Shown here piece after piece: positions 17,155 through 26,309 of a DNA stretch of 64,000 bases (positions are counted from its first letter, which is position 1; every line of letters starts with the position of its first letter). This stretch comes from CADEED01 sp041395625 (GTDB lineage Bacteria > Pseudomonadota > Gammaproteobacteria > Steroidobacterales > Steroidobacteraceae). The notes beneath the pieces are model-generated. The model had not been told where the DNA came from and did no database searches. It was given only the letters and a program-made list of their open reading frames with translations. The stretch covers positions 248,001 to 312,000 of the forward strand of contig JAWLAE010000003.1 in assembly GCA_041395625.1 (NCBI GenBank). Direction: 5' to 3'. A program made the translations under genes and the position numbers.

Positions 17155-18045
17155 TCAATCTCCCAATGCTCGCCGCAGCGAGTCGATCTGTTCGGCTGAT
17201 TCCGCCATGACAGCGGCGCAGGCCGCTGGCGTGACCTGCAGGCGTTGCGCATCGATCGAGTCGTGCAGGCCCAGCTCGAGCGAAATGGGATCGCCTGGCA
17301 ATGCTTCGATGATGCGCGCCAGCGCGAGTATGTCAGTCAGCGTCGGCAGCTCGCCGCGCTCGCGATCCGAATCCTCGTGCTCGGCGACGGCCGCGACGAC
17401 GTCGTCGGCCATTTCCCAGTTCTCGAGCACGGCGCGCGCAATGCTCGCGTGCCAGCTGGCCATCAACCGGTGCAGCGAGCTGGGATCGCCCAACAGCTCC
17501 GGAAAGCGTGGCGTCTTGCTGAGTATGTAGAGGCGACCGACGCTTTGCAGCAGGCCCGCTAGCATCGCTGTATCCGGATTGAGCTCCGTGAAGCGCCGTG
17601 CAAGAACGTATGACACCGCCGCGATGCGCGTGCTCGATTCCCATAGTTCGGCGAACGGCTGTTCCAGATCCTTGAAACTCTGCGCCCGCCGCAGTTGCGA
17701 CATCGCAAACGCGATCGTTGCGCTACGCGCCATATTGAAGCCGATACGCGCCATGGCGGCACGCAGATCGGTTACCCGGCGACCACCGGGGCTCAGTGCT
17801 GCGGAATTGGCCAGCTGCAGCAGCCGCGCGGCCAGCGCTGGCTCAGCGCTCAAGATCTTGACCACCTGCTCGATCATCACGTCGTCGTTCGCGAGCGCCT
17901 TGCGTACGCGCAGCGCCACCTCGGGAAAACTCGGCAGCTCCAGCTTGCCGCCCGATAGATCCGCGGCCAGTTCCTGTACGAAAGCGAACTCGCTCTTGGA
18001 GACGGTATCCTCGACGGATTGGTTATGTAATGCGCTCGACGTCAT
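17155..18045 (-). CDS. HDOD domain protein (first of three)
   Basis: 296 residues. HDOD core at about 35-230: KLELPSFPEVALRVRKAL, LAARLLQLANSAALSPGG, VTDLRAAMARIGFNMARSA. Start ATG at 18045 with GAGGAG upstream. The same block, PALAARLxxxANSAALxxxG, recurs in the second copy, showing local duplication followed by divergence. The predicted transcription start from the sigma-28 promoter is about 18 bases upstream of the start codon, so this gene leads the operon. Confidence 0.87.
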   Translation of the reverse strand: MTSSALHNQSVEDTVSKSEFAFVQELAADLSGGKLELPSFPEVALRVRKALANDDVMIEQVVKILSAEPALAARLLQLANSAALSPGGRRVTDLRAAMARIGFNMARSATIAFAMSQLRRAQSFKDLEQPFAELWESSTRIAAVSYVLARRFTELNPDTAMLAGLLQSVGRLYILSKTPRFPELLGDPSSLHRLMASWHASIARAVLENWEMADDVVAAVAEHEDSDRERGELPTLTDILALARIIEALPGDPISLELGLHDSIDAQRLQVTPAACAAVMAESAEQIDSLRRALGD

Positions 18046-18069
18046 CGGCTACTCCTCGACCTGCAGTCT

Positions 18070-18096
18070 CAATCGGCCGCGCCGGCCAGCACTTGA
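18070..18096 (-). promoter_or_regulatory. Sigma-28 (FliA) promoter of the HDOD trio
   Basis: Minus strand: TCAAGTGC, 11-base spacer, GCCGATTG. The same architecture (TCAAG-NNN, N11, xCCGATA) precedes fliC and fliS here, against the general consensus TAAAGTTT-N11-GCCGATAA. Confidence 0.7.
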
Positions 18097-18124
18097 AGCG
18101 CGCACGCTCGAGATGCGAAGCCCA

Positions 18125-18592
18125 TCACAACGCGCTTTCCCGGGCGGGCTCGGGCCCATCCGGCAGACTCGCGGCAGCACCATACAAGCGGCACAGCAAC
18201 TCCGCCTCAGGCCGGTGGATGCCACACGTCGCCATCAGCTCCTCAACCGGCGCACCATTGCGTGCCAGACGAATGGCAGCTTGATAGCCGCCGGCACCCT
18301 GCGGCGCAGATCGGCGCTCACGTTCCAGCGCTGTTCCGCCGTGTGCCGCGAGTGCACTCAAGCCTGTGCTGAGAGCCGCAATCCGCTCCTTGAGATCTGC
18401 CAGTTGCGACTCGCTACGTAACAACTGGTCGACGAATACCTGGTGGGCGGCTCGGGCATCGTGACGCAGGTCGGCCAACGCCGCGATCAACGCCAGCAGC
18501 GCGATGACGATCACGGTGGCACGCCCGATCCACAGCAGTGTGCCCGGCGGCGTCGTGGCAATCGATTCGAGGGTCATCTGCAAGAGATCCAT
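18125..18592 (-). CDS. DUF2802 protein of flagellar/chemotaxis loci
   Basis: 155 residues starting at ATG 18592. One N-terminal membrane helix (LLWIGRATVIVIALLALIAA) is followed by a helical segment (QVFVDQLLRSESQLADLKERI, coiled coil) and the DUF2802 C-terminus (YQAAIRLARNGAPVEELMATCGI... read as two blocks, ending AELLCRLYG). Proteins of this type close the fliA-che-mot-cheW gene run in Pseudomonas-like species. Here it follows motD after 90 bases with no cheW genes in between. Molecular role unknown. Confidence 0.75.
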   Translation of the reverse strand: MDLLQMTLESIATTPPGTLLWIGRATVIVIALLALIAALADLRHDARAAHQVFVDQLLRSESQLADLKERIAALSTGLSALAAHGGTALERERRSAPQGAGGYQAAIRLARNGAPVEELMATCGIHRPEAELLCRLYGAAASLPDGPEPARESAL

Positions 18593-18682
18593 GTCTACTC
18601 CGGGAAGCCAGAGCGCGCGCGTCGGAAAACCGACACTCGCGCACGCACTACCTGACATGAGCAGGAATCGTGCCAGTGAGTT

Positions 18683-19639
18683 TCAGCGAATTGGAGTGTT
18701 GCGCGCCGGATCGCCCGTCATGGCAATGCTGTTGCCGCCCGCGGTTTCAGCAGCTTCCGCGGAGGTCGCCTCGAGTTGCCGCGGATCGTTGCCCGTTGCG
18801 ATTGTTGTGGCGGGGATCACGAAAGCGACTCGCCGATTGGCATTGCGCCCATCAGCCGTGGTGTTCGCCTGCAAGGGACGGAACTCGCCCAAGCCGACGA
18901 CTGCCAGCCGCGATGCGTTGACACCCGTAGCGCGCAGCAGGCGTACCACACTCGCGGCACGTGCGGCCGACAACTCCCAGTTGGACGGGAATGCGATCGT
19001 GCTGATCGGCCGATCGTCCGTGTGCCCCTCGACGCGCACCGGATTCGGCAACGGTGCGAGCGTCGCGGCGAGCGCCTGCAACGGCTCGATGGCGCGGGAC
19101 GACAGCTCGGCACTGCCGCTGGCGAACAGGATATCGGTTCGGATCGCCACTTCGACATACTGATCATTGCGCTTGACGGCTACGATGCCGGTATTGATGA
19201 GATCGCGCATCGAATCGCTGACGGCTTCCGCCACCTTCGTCAGCTCCGCCTCGCGGGCGCGCGCCAACGCCAGACGTGCCGCATCCAGATCGCCATTGTC
19301 ACTATCGACGTCGCGACCGGGGTTACGCAGGCCGGTCGGTTGCTGCGATCCCAGCGGCAAGGCGATGGTAGAACTGGGGGAGTTGGCGCCATCCGGATCG
19401 GTCGAGTGATTGGTCTTCGGCGCAGCTTTGAGGTCGATGGCCTCGGTGGTCGTCGGTGTGCCGCGAAAGGCTGCGCTGAGCGAATCCGACACCACACGAT
19501 ACTTGCTTTCGTTCACCGAAGAAATCGCGTACATCACGACGAAGAACGCCAGCAGCAGCGTGACGAGATCGCCATAGGGGATGGCCCACGCCTCGTGGTT
19601 CTCATGCTCCGCGTGCTGCTTGCGTCTGCGGCGCGCCAT
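18683..19639 (-). CDS. motD: Flagellar stator protein MotD (MotB paralogue)
   Basis: 318 residues. The N-terminal membrane helix contains the proton-carrying Asp in YGDLVTLLLAFFVVMYA. A long linker precedes the OmpA-like peptidoglycan-binding domain (residues 185-290: ILFASGSAEL, RVEGHTDDRPI, LSAARAASVVRLL, NRRVAF). It forms the stator with MotC, whose stop codon overlaps this start by one base (TGATG). The MotC/MotD name, rather than MotA/MotB, is based on its place after fliA. Confidence 0.88.
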   Translation of the reverse strand: MARRRRKQHAEHENHEAWAIPYGDLVTLLLAFFVVMYAISSVNESKYRVVSDSLSAAFRGTPTTTEAIDLKAAPKTNHSTDPDGANSPSSTIALPLGSQQPTGLRNPGRDVDSDNGDLDAARLALARAREAELTKVAEAVSDSMRDLINTGIVAVKRNDQYVEVAIRTDILFASGSAELSSRAIEPLQALAATLAPLPNPVRVEGHTDDRPISTIAFPSNWELSAARAASVVRLLRATGVNASRLAVVGLGEFRPLQANTTADGRNANRRVAFVIPATTIATGNDPRQLEATSAEAAETAGGNSIAMTGDPARNTPIR

Positions 19640-20379
19640 CAGTGCAGATAGCCGTGCAGCCTGGACTCGATCGAGCGTGGGTTCTCGCCGAGCGCAATGC
19701 CCACCATGCCCTCGATGATCATTTCGCGCAGCTGCGCTTGCGCCGCGACGATGCCTTTGAGCTTGGCAGCAACTGGCAGGAAGAACAGGTTCGCGAGCCC
19801 GATGCCATAGACCGTCGCGGTGAATGCCGCTGCAATGCCGGCGCCCAGTTTGGTCGGGTCACCGAGATTCTGCATCACGGCCATGAGACCCAGTACTGCG
19901 CCGATGATGCCGAGCGTCGGGGAGTACACGCCCATGCCCTCGTACACCTTCGCGGCACGGATGTCAGCGTGCTCGCGTGATTCGAGCTCGACCTCGAGTG
20001 TGCTGCGTATGGTGTCGGGCTCGTTGCCATCCACCACGAGCTGCAGTCCTTTACGTACGAAGTCGTCGGCCTCGCTGTCGATCATGGGCTCGAGGCCTAA
20101 CAATCCCTGCTTGCGCGCGAGCGTGCTCCACTCCGTTATCTTGCGGATCTGTGCCGCGCCAGCCAGCAACGGCGGCCGGAAGATCCAGCCAAGACGCCGC
20201 AGCGCGAGCTTCAGCACTGGCAAGGGCGTCTGGACGAAGATTGCGGCGAAGGTGCCAACTATCACGATCATGAAGGCAGCCCCGGAGAGCAGCGCCTCGA
20301 CGCCTGCGCCTTTCAGGACGGCCCCGACTACCACCGCAATACCTGCGAGCAGCAAGCCAACAATAGTCAAGATATCCAT
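19639..20379 (-). CDS. motC: Flagellar stator protein MotC (MotA paralogue)
   Basis: 246 residues with four membrane helices. The start MDILTIVGLLLAGIAVVVGAV, the cytoplasmic charged loop between helices 2 and 3, and the conserved Pro region GLANLFFLPVAAKLKG match MotA/ExbB-type channel subunits. It drives rotation with MotD using ion flow. It starts 4 bases after fliA, where cheY, cheZ, cheA and cheB would stand in the Pseudomonas arrangement. Confidence 0.9.
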   Translation of the reverse strand: MDILTIVGLLLAGIAVVVGAVLKGAGVEALLSGAAFMIVIVGTFAAIFVQTPLPVLKLALRRLGWIFRPPLLAGAAQIRKITEWSTLARKQGLLGLEPMIDSEADDFVRKGLQLVVDGNEPDTIRSTLEVELESREHADIRAAKVYEGMGVYSPTLGIIGAVLGLMAVMQNLGDPTKLGAGIAAAFTATVYGIGLANLFFLPVAAKLKGIVAAQAQLREMIIEGMVGIALGENPRSIESRLHGYLH

Positions 20380-20383
20380 TCAG

Positions 20384-21118
20384 CTACCTGGCGTCGGGTT
20401 GCCGCTCGCGCCAATCCACCAGTCTGGCCTTCAGCCGCGTGAGAGCCTGACCGTGTATCTGGCAGACCCGCGATTCGCTCACCTCCAGCACGACGCCAAT
20501 TTCCTTCAGGTTCAGTTCGTCGTCGTAATAGAGGGACATGACCAGGCGTTCACGCTCAGGCAACCCGGCGATCGCCTGGCCCAGCGCCGCCCGGAAGCCA
20601 TCGTCGACGAGATCCCGGAACGGATCGGCCGCAGGATCGGCCGAATCGATGCTGCCGCCGTCGTCGTCGTTGAGACTCGACACCTGACAACCGGCCGCAT
20701 CCTGGACGATGCGATGGTAGTCCTCGAGCGGCAGACCCATGTGCGCCGCGACCTGAGTGTCGCGCGCTTCCTGACCAAGCTCGGCCTCGAGCTCGCGGAT
20801 GGCGTTGGCCACCTCCCTGGCCTTGCGGTGTACCGAGCGCGGTGCCCAATCGAGCTTGCGCAGCCCGTCCAGCATCGCGCCCCGGATGCGGATTCCGGCG
20901 TAGGTTTCGAAACTCGCACCGCGGCCTGTCGCGAAGTTGGCTGCGGCCTCCAGCAAGCCGAGCATACCCGCCTGAATCAGGTCGTCGACTTCGACGGTGG
21001 CAGGCAGCCGGCCAGCGAGATGGTATGCAATCCGCTTCACCAGCTCAGCATGCTGCAGCACGAGCGCCTCGGTGGCACGCCCGTCACGCTGCGTCGCATA
21101 TGCAGTTGCTGCATTCAT
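20384..21118 (-). CDS. fliA: Flagellar sigma factor FliA (sigma-28)
   Basis: 244 residues, normal for FliA. Region 2 holds HLAGRLPATVEVDDLIQAGM and FETYAGIRIRGAMLDGLRK; region 4 ends with the helix-turn-helix LKEIGVVLEVSESRVCQIHG. It directs transcription of late flagellar genes; promoters fitting it lie upstream of fliC, fliS, flgM, the HDOD trio and a lipoprotein gene in this window. Its anti-sigma factor FlgM is encoded at 53884. The start overlaps the stop of fleN by 4 bases. Confidence 0.96.
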   Translation of the reverse strand: MNAATAYATQRDGRATEALVLQHAELVKRIAYHLAGRLPATVEVDDLIQAGMLGLLEAAANFATGRGASFETYAGIRIRGAMLDGLRKLDWAPRSVHRKAREVANAIRELEAELGQEARDTQVAAHMGLPLEDYHRIVQDAAGCQVSSLNDDDGGSIDSADPAADPFRDLVDDGFRAALGQAIAGLPERERLVMSLYYDDELNLKEIGVVLEVSESRVCQIHGQALTRLKARLVDWRERQPDAR

Positions 21119-22017
21119 CTCACAAGCTCGAGTCGCACCGACGGTCTCCTCACCAAGCGCTCGACAAAGAATTCGACGTGGCCTCTGGGGCTCTCCGCCA
21201 CGGGCCAGGTATCGGCCGTCCGGGCGAGCTTCTTGAGCGCAATGGCAGCCTTGGTGGTCGGGTATGTGCTGACAACGGGACGCTGTTCACGAACTGACGC
21301 AGCGAGATAGTCGTCTTCTGGAATCTCGCCGACATAATCCAGCACGACGTCGAGAAAGCGATCCGCGACGCGCGCCAGCTTGTCGAACAGTCGCGCGCCA
21401 TCGCCAGCGCTCCGAATCCGGTTCGCGACGATACGGAACTGCGTCACACCCTGATCGCGCGACAGCACCTTGATGAGAGCGTAGGCATCGGTCAGCGATG
21501 CCGGCTCGTCACAGATCACGACCAGGATCTGCTGCGCCGCCTGCGCGAACGTCAGCACGCTATTGCCAATGCCGGCCGCCGTATCGACGAGCAGGACGTC
21601 CACCTGCGTCGCGAGCTCGCTGAAGGCGTGCACCAGTCCAGCATGCTCGAGTTGGGTCAGTGCCGCCATGTTGGCGAGTCCGCTCGCTGCCGGCAGTACC
21701 GCGAAACCCAACGCCGTTTCCGTCACGGCCTCATCGAGCTCGCACTCCCCTGTCAGCACATGCGCCAGCGTCCGTCTTGGCGTGATGCCGAGAAACACGT
21801 CCACGTTTGCCAACCCGAGGTCACCATCGAGCAGCAGAACGCGCCGACTTTTGGCCAGTTGGGTAGCGAGATTGATCGATACGGTCGTCTTGCCAACACC
21901 GCCCTTGCCACCCGTGATCGCAATCACCTGGATCGGCTTGGCCGCTTTGTTGACAGGCACGCGCCTGTCGTATGCGTTGGCTGTGATCTCAGGCGGCAGC
22001 ATTGGCGGCAACTCCAT
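21115..22017 (-). CDS. fleN: Flagellar number regulator FleN/FlhG (MinD-like ATPase)
   Basis: 300 residues. Deviant Walker A motif ITGGKGGVGKTTVSINLA near residue 35, Walker A' LLDGDLGLANVDVFLG and VLLVDTAAGIGNSV define the ParA/MinD family. With FlhF it limits the number of polar flagella, and in Pseudomonas it antagonises FleQ. Start: ATG at 22017 overlaps flhF by 29 bases; ATG at 22002 gives a shorter overlap and is equally possible. Confidence 0.94.
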   Translation of the reverse strand: MELPPMLPPEITANAYDRRVPVNKAAKPIQVIAITGGKGGVGKTTVSINLATQLAKSRRVLLLDGDLGLANVDVFLGITPRRTLAHVLTGECELDEAVTETALGFAVLPAASGLANMAALTQLEHAGLVHAFSELATQVDVLLVDTAAGIGNSVLTFAQAAQQILVVICDEPASLTDAYALIKVLSRDQGVTQFRIVANRIRSAGDGARLFDKLARVADRFLDVVLDYVGEIPEDDYLAASVREQRPVVSTYPTTKAAIALKKLARTADTWPVAESPRGHVEFFVERLVRRPSVRLELVR

Positions 22018-23128
22018 CTTCCGAACGCGCTCGTGTGCTGTCGCTGCTCGCGTTGCCGACCAGACGCTGTGCGTGCATCACAAGCTCGCGTGCACGCGCG
22101 ACCACCAGATCTTCGGGCACACGTGGTCCTTCACAGACATATGCAACTGGGATCTTCGTGCGCACCACTGCCGCCAGCGCACCGCCGAGTCGCGCCGCTT
22201 CGTCCAGTTTCGTGATGATGCAGGCAACGGGTTGCAGCGCGGCGCTGCGTGCGATGAGATTCTCGATCACAGCCGTCTGCGCATTACAGGCGGCCACGAT
22301 CACGGTTTGCAGTTGCGACTGCGCTGCCCGCATCTCACCGAGACTGTTGACGCTGCGATCATCCCGCAAACTGATGCCGGCGGTATCGACCAGCACCAGA
22401 TCGAAGTCACTCAGCATCTCGAGGACCGCGCCGAGCTCGCTCGCTCGATCGACGCATTGCGTGCGAACGCCGAGTAAGCGCCCCAAGGACTGCAGCTGAT
22501 CGTGCGCACCGATACGCGTTGCATCTGCAGAAACGAGCGCGATACGACTCTGGCCGTTCCTCAGTATCCAGTGTGCTGCCAGTTTGGCCAGCACGGTGGT
22601 CTTGCCGGCACCGGACGGACCGACCAGCATGATGCGGCCGCCACGATCGAGCCACGGCGCTTGCAACACAGGAATCTGCCGCGCCAACAAATCGAGTACG
22701 CACCGAACAGCACTACCGAAATCCAGTTCGGCTGGCAGCTGATCCACCAGCCCGGCGGCAAGATCGACTGTGATGCCGATTTCGGTCAGCTCGCGCAGCA
22801 CTGCCAGCTGCACCGGCGCGTCGCGCCTCGCTTCGCTCTTCACCAACAGTGCCAGTTGCGACTCCAGCATCTGTCGCATGCGCCGCACCTCCAACGCCAG
22901 CTCTTCGTGGATCGTGCTGCCGGCAGAGGCTGATGGCGGCGGCGCGGTGGGCGTCGCTTTTACCGGCGGAGCGGCTTGCGCCAGGCGCGGGTCATCGATC
23001 GCCGCTACGACTTCCACTTCGCTGCCATTACGACGCGATGACAATATGATCGCGTCGGCGCCGAGCGCATCGCGCACTTGCGCGAGCGCAGTACGCATGT
23101 CAGCAGCCCGATAATGTCGAATCTTCAT
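21989..23128 (-). CDS. flhF: Flagellar placement GTPase FlhF
   Basis: 379 residues. The short B domain starts MKIRHYRAADMRTALAQVRD, a variable linker spans 80-160, and the SRP-type NG domain has G1 GPSGAGKTT, G3 DTAGIS and G4 TKLDEA. FlhF recruits the first flagellar components to the pole, implying polar flagella. It follows flhA by 17 bases. Confidence 0.96.
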   Translation of the reverse strand: MKIRHYRAADMRTALAQVRDALGADAIILSSRRNGSEVEVVAAIDDPRLAQAAPPVKATPTAPPPSASAGSTIHEELALEVRRMRQMLESQLALLVKSEARRDAPVQLAVLRELTEIGITVDLAAGLVDQLPAELDFGSAVRCVLDLLARQIPVLQAPWLDRGGRIMLVGPSGAGKTTVLAKLAAHWILRNGQSRIALVSADATRIGAHDQLQSLGRLLGVRTQCVDRASELGAVLEMLSDFDLVLVDTAGISLRDDRSVNSLGEMRAAQSQLQTVIVAACNAQTAVIENLIARSAALQPVACIITKLDEAARLGGALAAVVRTKIPVAYVCEGPRVPEDLVVARARELVMHAQRLVGNASSDSTRARSEDGVAANAAA

Positions 23129-23145
23129 CTATCCACTCCAGCAAC

Positions 23146-25206
23146 CTAACGACCAACCGCGGTGATCAGTCGGACCTTGCGTGTCTCCGGAATCTCATTC
23201 CAGGCAAGCACATATAGATTCGGCACGCTGACCCGCAAGAAGCGGGACAGCGTCGCGCGCAGATTGGGCGGCGTCAGTAACACCGCCGGCTGACCGCCAC
23301 GTTCCTGACGCTGCGCAGCCTCCGCCAGACTCTGTTGCAAGCGCTCTGCCAACCCGGGCTCCAGACCCGGGGTCGCGGTCCCATTTCCTGCCAGCGAGTT
23401 CGACAACAGACGCTCGAGTTCCGGATCCAACGTGATGACTGGCAGTTCCTCGCCGAGACCTGCGATGTCCTGCACGATCTGACGACCCAGTGCCACGCGC
23501 ACCTGGCCGATCAGAACTTGCGGATCCTGCGTACGGGGAGCCGCCTCGGCCAAGGCCTCGAGCACTGCCCGTGAATTGCGTATGGGGACGCGCTCGGCCA
23601 GCAGGCCCTGCATCACGCGCACGACGACAGCCAGCGGCAGCGCTTTCGGGACGAGTTCCTCGACCAGCTTCGGCGCTGACTTGGCGAGGGTCTTCAGCAA
23701 CTGCTCGGCCTCGTCATGACCGAACAGCTCATGTGCGTGCGTCTGCATGAGATTCGAGAGATGCGTCGCGACCACGGTACTCGCGTCGACGACGGTGTAG
23801 CCCAGCGACTGTGCGTGCTCGCGCAGTCCGGCGTCGATCCACACAGCCTCCATGCCAAAGGCCGGATCCCGCGTAGTGATGCCTTGCAGGGTACCCAGCA
23901 CCCGCCCCGGATTGATCGCCAGCTCACGCTCGGCGTAGACCACGCCCTCACCGATCGGTACGCCCGAGAGATTGATCCGGTAGGCGTTCGGTCCGAGCTC
24001 GAGATTGTCGCGGATATGCACGGATTGCACCAGGAAGCCCAGATCCTGCGACAGCTTGCGACGCACGCCGCGAATGCGAGCTAACAGATCACCCCCTTGA
24101 CTGCGGTCGACCAGCGGTACCAACCGATAGCCCACCTCGAGTGCCAGCGGATCGACCGGCCTAACGTCATCCCAGGATAGTTCTTTGGACTCCGCTTGTG
24201 GCGCCACGATTTCAGGTTCGACCTCGGGCACTGCTTCGGTCGGCGGTGGCCGTCGCGCCAGCCACCATGCCGCGACACCACAGACGGTGGCCATGGTGAT
24301 GAAAGCGACGTTCGGCATGCCTGGAATCACGCCCAGGATGCCCAACACGGCGGCAGCGATCGCCAAGGGTCGTGTCTGACCGAACAACTGCCGCGACAGC
24401 TCGCCACCCATGTCCTGATCGCGTGACAGGCGCGTGACGAGAATAGCCACGGCGACAGACAACAGCAGACCGGGAATCTGCGCGACCAGCCCGTCGCCTA
24501 TCGTCAGCAGAGTGTAAGTGCGCATCGCGTCGCTGAACGGCAGCGAGTGCATCCCGGTGCCAATAGCCAGGCCGCCCACCAGATTGATCAGCAGCACCAG
24601 AATGCCGGCGATCGCATCACCCCGGACGAACTTGCTGGCGCCGTCCATGGAGCCATAGAAGTCGGCTTCCGCGCGCACTTCCGCCCGGCGTACGCGAGCT
24701 TCATCCTGCGTGATCACACCGGCACCGACATCGGCGTCGATCGCCATCTGCTTGCCAGGCATTGCATCGAGAGTGAAGCGCGCGCTCACCTCGGACACGC
24801 GCCCGGCACCCTTGGTAACGACCACGAAATTGATGATCGTCAGGATAATGAACACGACCGCGCCAACCGCGTAGTTGCCGCCGATCACGAACTCGCCGAA
24901 AGAAGCGATCACGTGTCCCGCCGCGTCGGTACCCTCATGCCCCCGCAGCAGCACGACACGGGTCGACGCAACGTTCAGGGCCAGGCGCAGCAAGGTGACG
25001 AGCAACAGAACCGTGGGAAAAATTGCGAAATCGAGTGGTCGGCGAACATTGAACACCGAGACGACGATGACGAGCGACAAAGCGATGTTGAACGTGAACA
25101 GCACGTCGAGTGCAAACGCCGGCAGCGGCAGGATCATCATCGCCAGAATCGCGAGCAACGCGATCGGCGCGCCGATGCCCATGCTCAACACCTGACGCGG
25201 CGTCAT
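23146..25206 (-). CDS. flhA: Flagellar export apparatus protein FlhA
   Basis: 686 residues, full length. The N-terminal half has eight membrane helices and the FHIPEP block (VVVTKGAGRVSEVSARFTLD, MPGKQMAIDADVGAG). The C-terminal cytosolic half (from about 340) forms the ring that binds chaperone-substrate complexes, with EAVWIDAG and VLPPN-like LLTPPNLRATLSRF near the end. Overlaps flhB by 4 bases. Confidence 0.98.
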   Translation of the reverse strand: MTPRQVLSMGIGAPIALLAILAMMILPLPAFALDVLFTFNIALSLVIVVSVFNVRRPLDFAIFPTVLLLVTLLRLALNVASTRVVLLRGHEGTDAAGHVIASFGEFVIGGNYAVGAVVFIILTIINFVVVTKGAGRVSEVSARFTLDAMPGKQMAIDADVGAGVITQDEARVRRAEVRAEADFYGSMDGASKFVRGDAIAGILVLLINLVGGLAIGTGMHSLPFSDAMRTYTLLTIGDGLVAQIPGLLLSVAVAILVTRLSRDQDMGGELSRQLFGQTRPLAIAAAVLGILGVIPGMPNVAFITMATVCGVAAWWLARRPPPTEAVPEVEPEIVAPQAESKELSWDDVRPVDPLALEVGYRLVPLVDRSQGGDLLARIRGVRRKLSQDLGFLVQSVHIRDNLELGPNAYRINLSGVPIGEGVVYAERELAINPGRVLGTLQGITTRDPAFGMEAVWIDAGLREHAQSLGYTVVDASTVVATHLSNLMQTHAHELFGHDEAEQLLKTLAKSAPKLVEELVPKALPLAVVVRVMQGLLAERVPIRNSRAVLEALAEAAPRTQDPQVLIGQVRVALGRQIVQDIAGLGEELPVITLDPELERLLSNSLAGNGTATPGLEPGLAERLQQSLAEAAQRQERGGQPAVLLTPPNLRATLSRFLRVSVPNLYVLAWNEIPETRKVRLITAVGR

Positions 25207-26306
25207 GCCAGCACCGGCGGTGGCGGTGGCTGCTCGCCGGCAGCCATCGCAGCACGCAGTTGATAGACATACGTCAGCACTTGCGCAACGACGACATACA
25301 ACTCAGCCGGAACCTCCTGACCGATATCGACTGCGCCGTGCAGCGCACGTGCCAGCGGCGGCGCTTCGACCAGTGGCACCTGGTGTTCGACGGCGATTTC
25401 CCTGATACGCGCGGCGACGAGGTCCGCGCCTTTCGCCACCACGATCGGGGCGCGCATGCGGCTATCGTCATAGCGCAGTGCCACGGCGTAGTGCGTCGGA
25501 TTGGTCACAACGACATCAGCCAAGGGCACGTCCTGCATCATGCGGTTGCGGGCCATGGCCTGCTGCAGGCTGCGAATGCGGCCTTTGATTTCCGGGGAAC
25601 CTTCCGACTCCTTCATCTCGCGACGGATTTCGTCGCGCGACATCTTCAGTTCGTCGCTGTGCTTCCAGAGTTGATAGGGCACATCGATGCCGGCGATCAC
25701 CACCAGTGCGCAGACCAGTGCCAGCAGTGCCTGCGCGCAGAGCTCACCCGCCGCACTGATGCCCTGACCGGGCTCGACACTACCCAGCGACAACAACTGC
25801 GGTGCCGAGTTGCGCAGCACGACATAGGCGATGATGCCGACGAGCGAGAACTTGGCGATGCCCTTGCCGAGTTCGACCAGGCTGCGGGTCGAGAACATGC
25901 GGCCGATACCTTTGATCGGATCGAGGCGTTCGAATTTCGGTGCGAGGGCTTCGACGGAGAAATTCCATCCGCCGGTGAGCAATGGCGCTGACAGCGCCGC
26001 CAATATGGTGGCCCCGAAGATCGGCGCGACCACCCAGAACGCAGCGGCGAACTCCTGTGAGAGCAGTGGCACCAGGCGCTCGGGATCGACGGACGCGGCG
26101 CCACGGATCGAGAGACCGTCGCGCATGAGCTGTGCGAGGCCGGTTCCAAGCGACCCACCGAGCAGGTACAGTATCGCAGCGGCGGTCATCATCACGCCGG
26201 CACTCGACAAGTCCACAGAGCGCGGCAACTGGCCACGCTTGCGCGCGTCCTCCAGACGCTTGGGTGTCGGGCGTTCAGTTTTTTCCTGGCCGTCGTTCTC
26301 CGCCAT
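25203..26306 (-). CDS. flhB: Flagellar export switch protein FlhB
   Basis: 367 residues. Charged N-terminus EKTERPTPKRLEDARKRGQ, four membrane helices and the autocleavage site NPTH (in VVTNPTHYAVALRY) are all present, so hook-to-filament substrate switching should be normal. A Pro-rich tail follows the FlhBC domain. Three bases follow the fliR stop. Confidence 0.98.
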   Translation of the reverse strand: MAENDGQEKTERPTPKRLEDARKRGQLPRSVDLSSAGVMMTAAAILYLLGGSLGTGLAQLMRDGLSIRGAASVDPERLVPLLSQEFAAAFWVVAPIFGATILAALSAPLLTGGWNFSVEALAPKFERLDPIKGIGRMFSTRSLVELGKGIAKFSLVGIIAYVVLRNSAPQLLSLGSVEPGQGISAAGELCAQALLALVCALVVIAGIDVPYQLWKHSDELKMSRDEIRREMKESEGSPEIKGRIRSLQQAMARNRMMQDVPLADVVVTNPTHYAVALRYDDSRMRAPIVVAKGADLVAARIREIAVEHQVPLVEAPPLARALHGAVDIGQEVPAELYVVVAQVLTYVYQLRAAMAAGEQPPPPPVLA

Positions 26307-26309
26307 GGT

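Noticed and set aside
24547..25263. Plus-strand open frame of 238 codons opposite flhA
   Set aside because: Complement of the conserved FlhA membrane domain; composition and lack of motifs mark it as a shadow.
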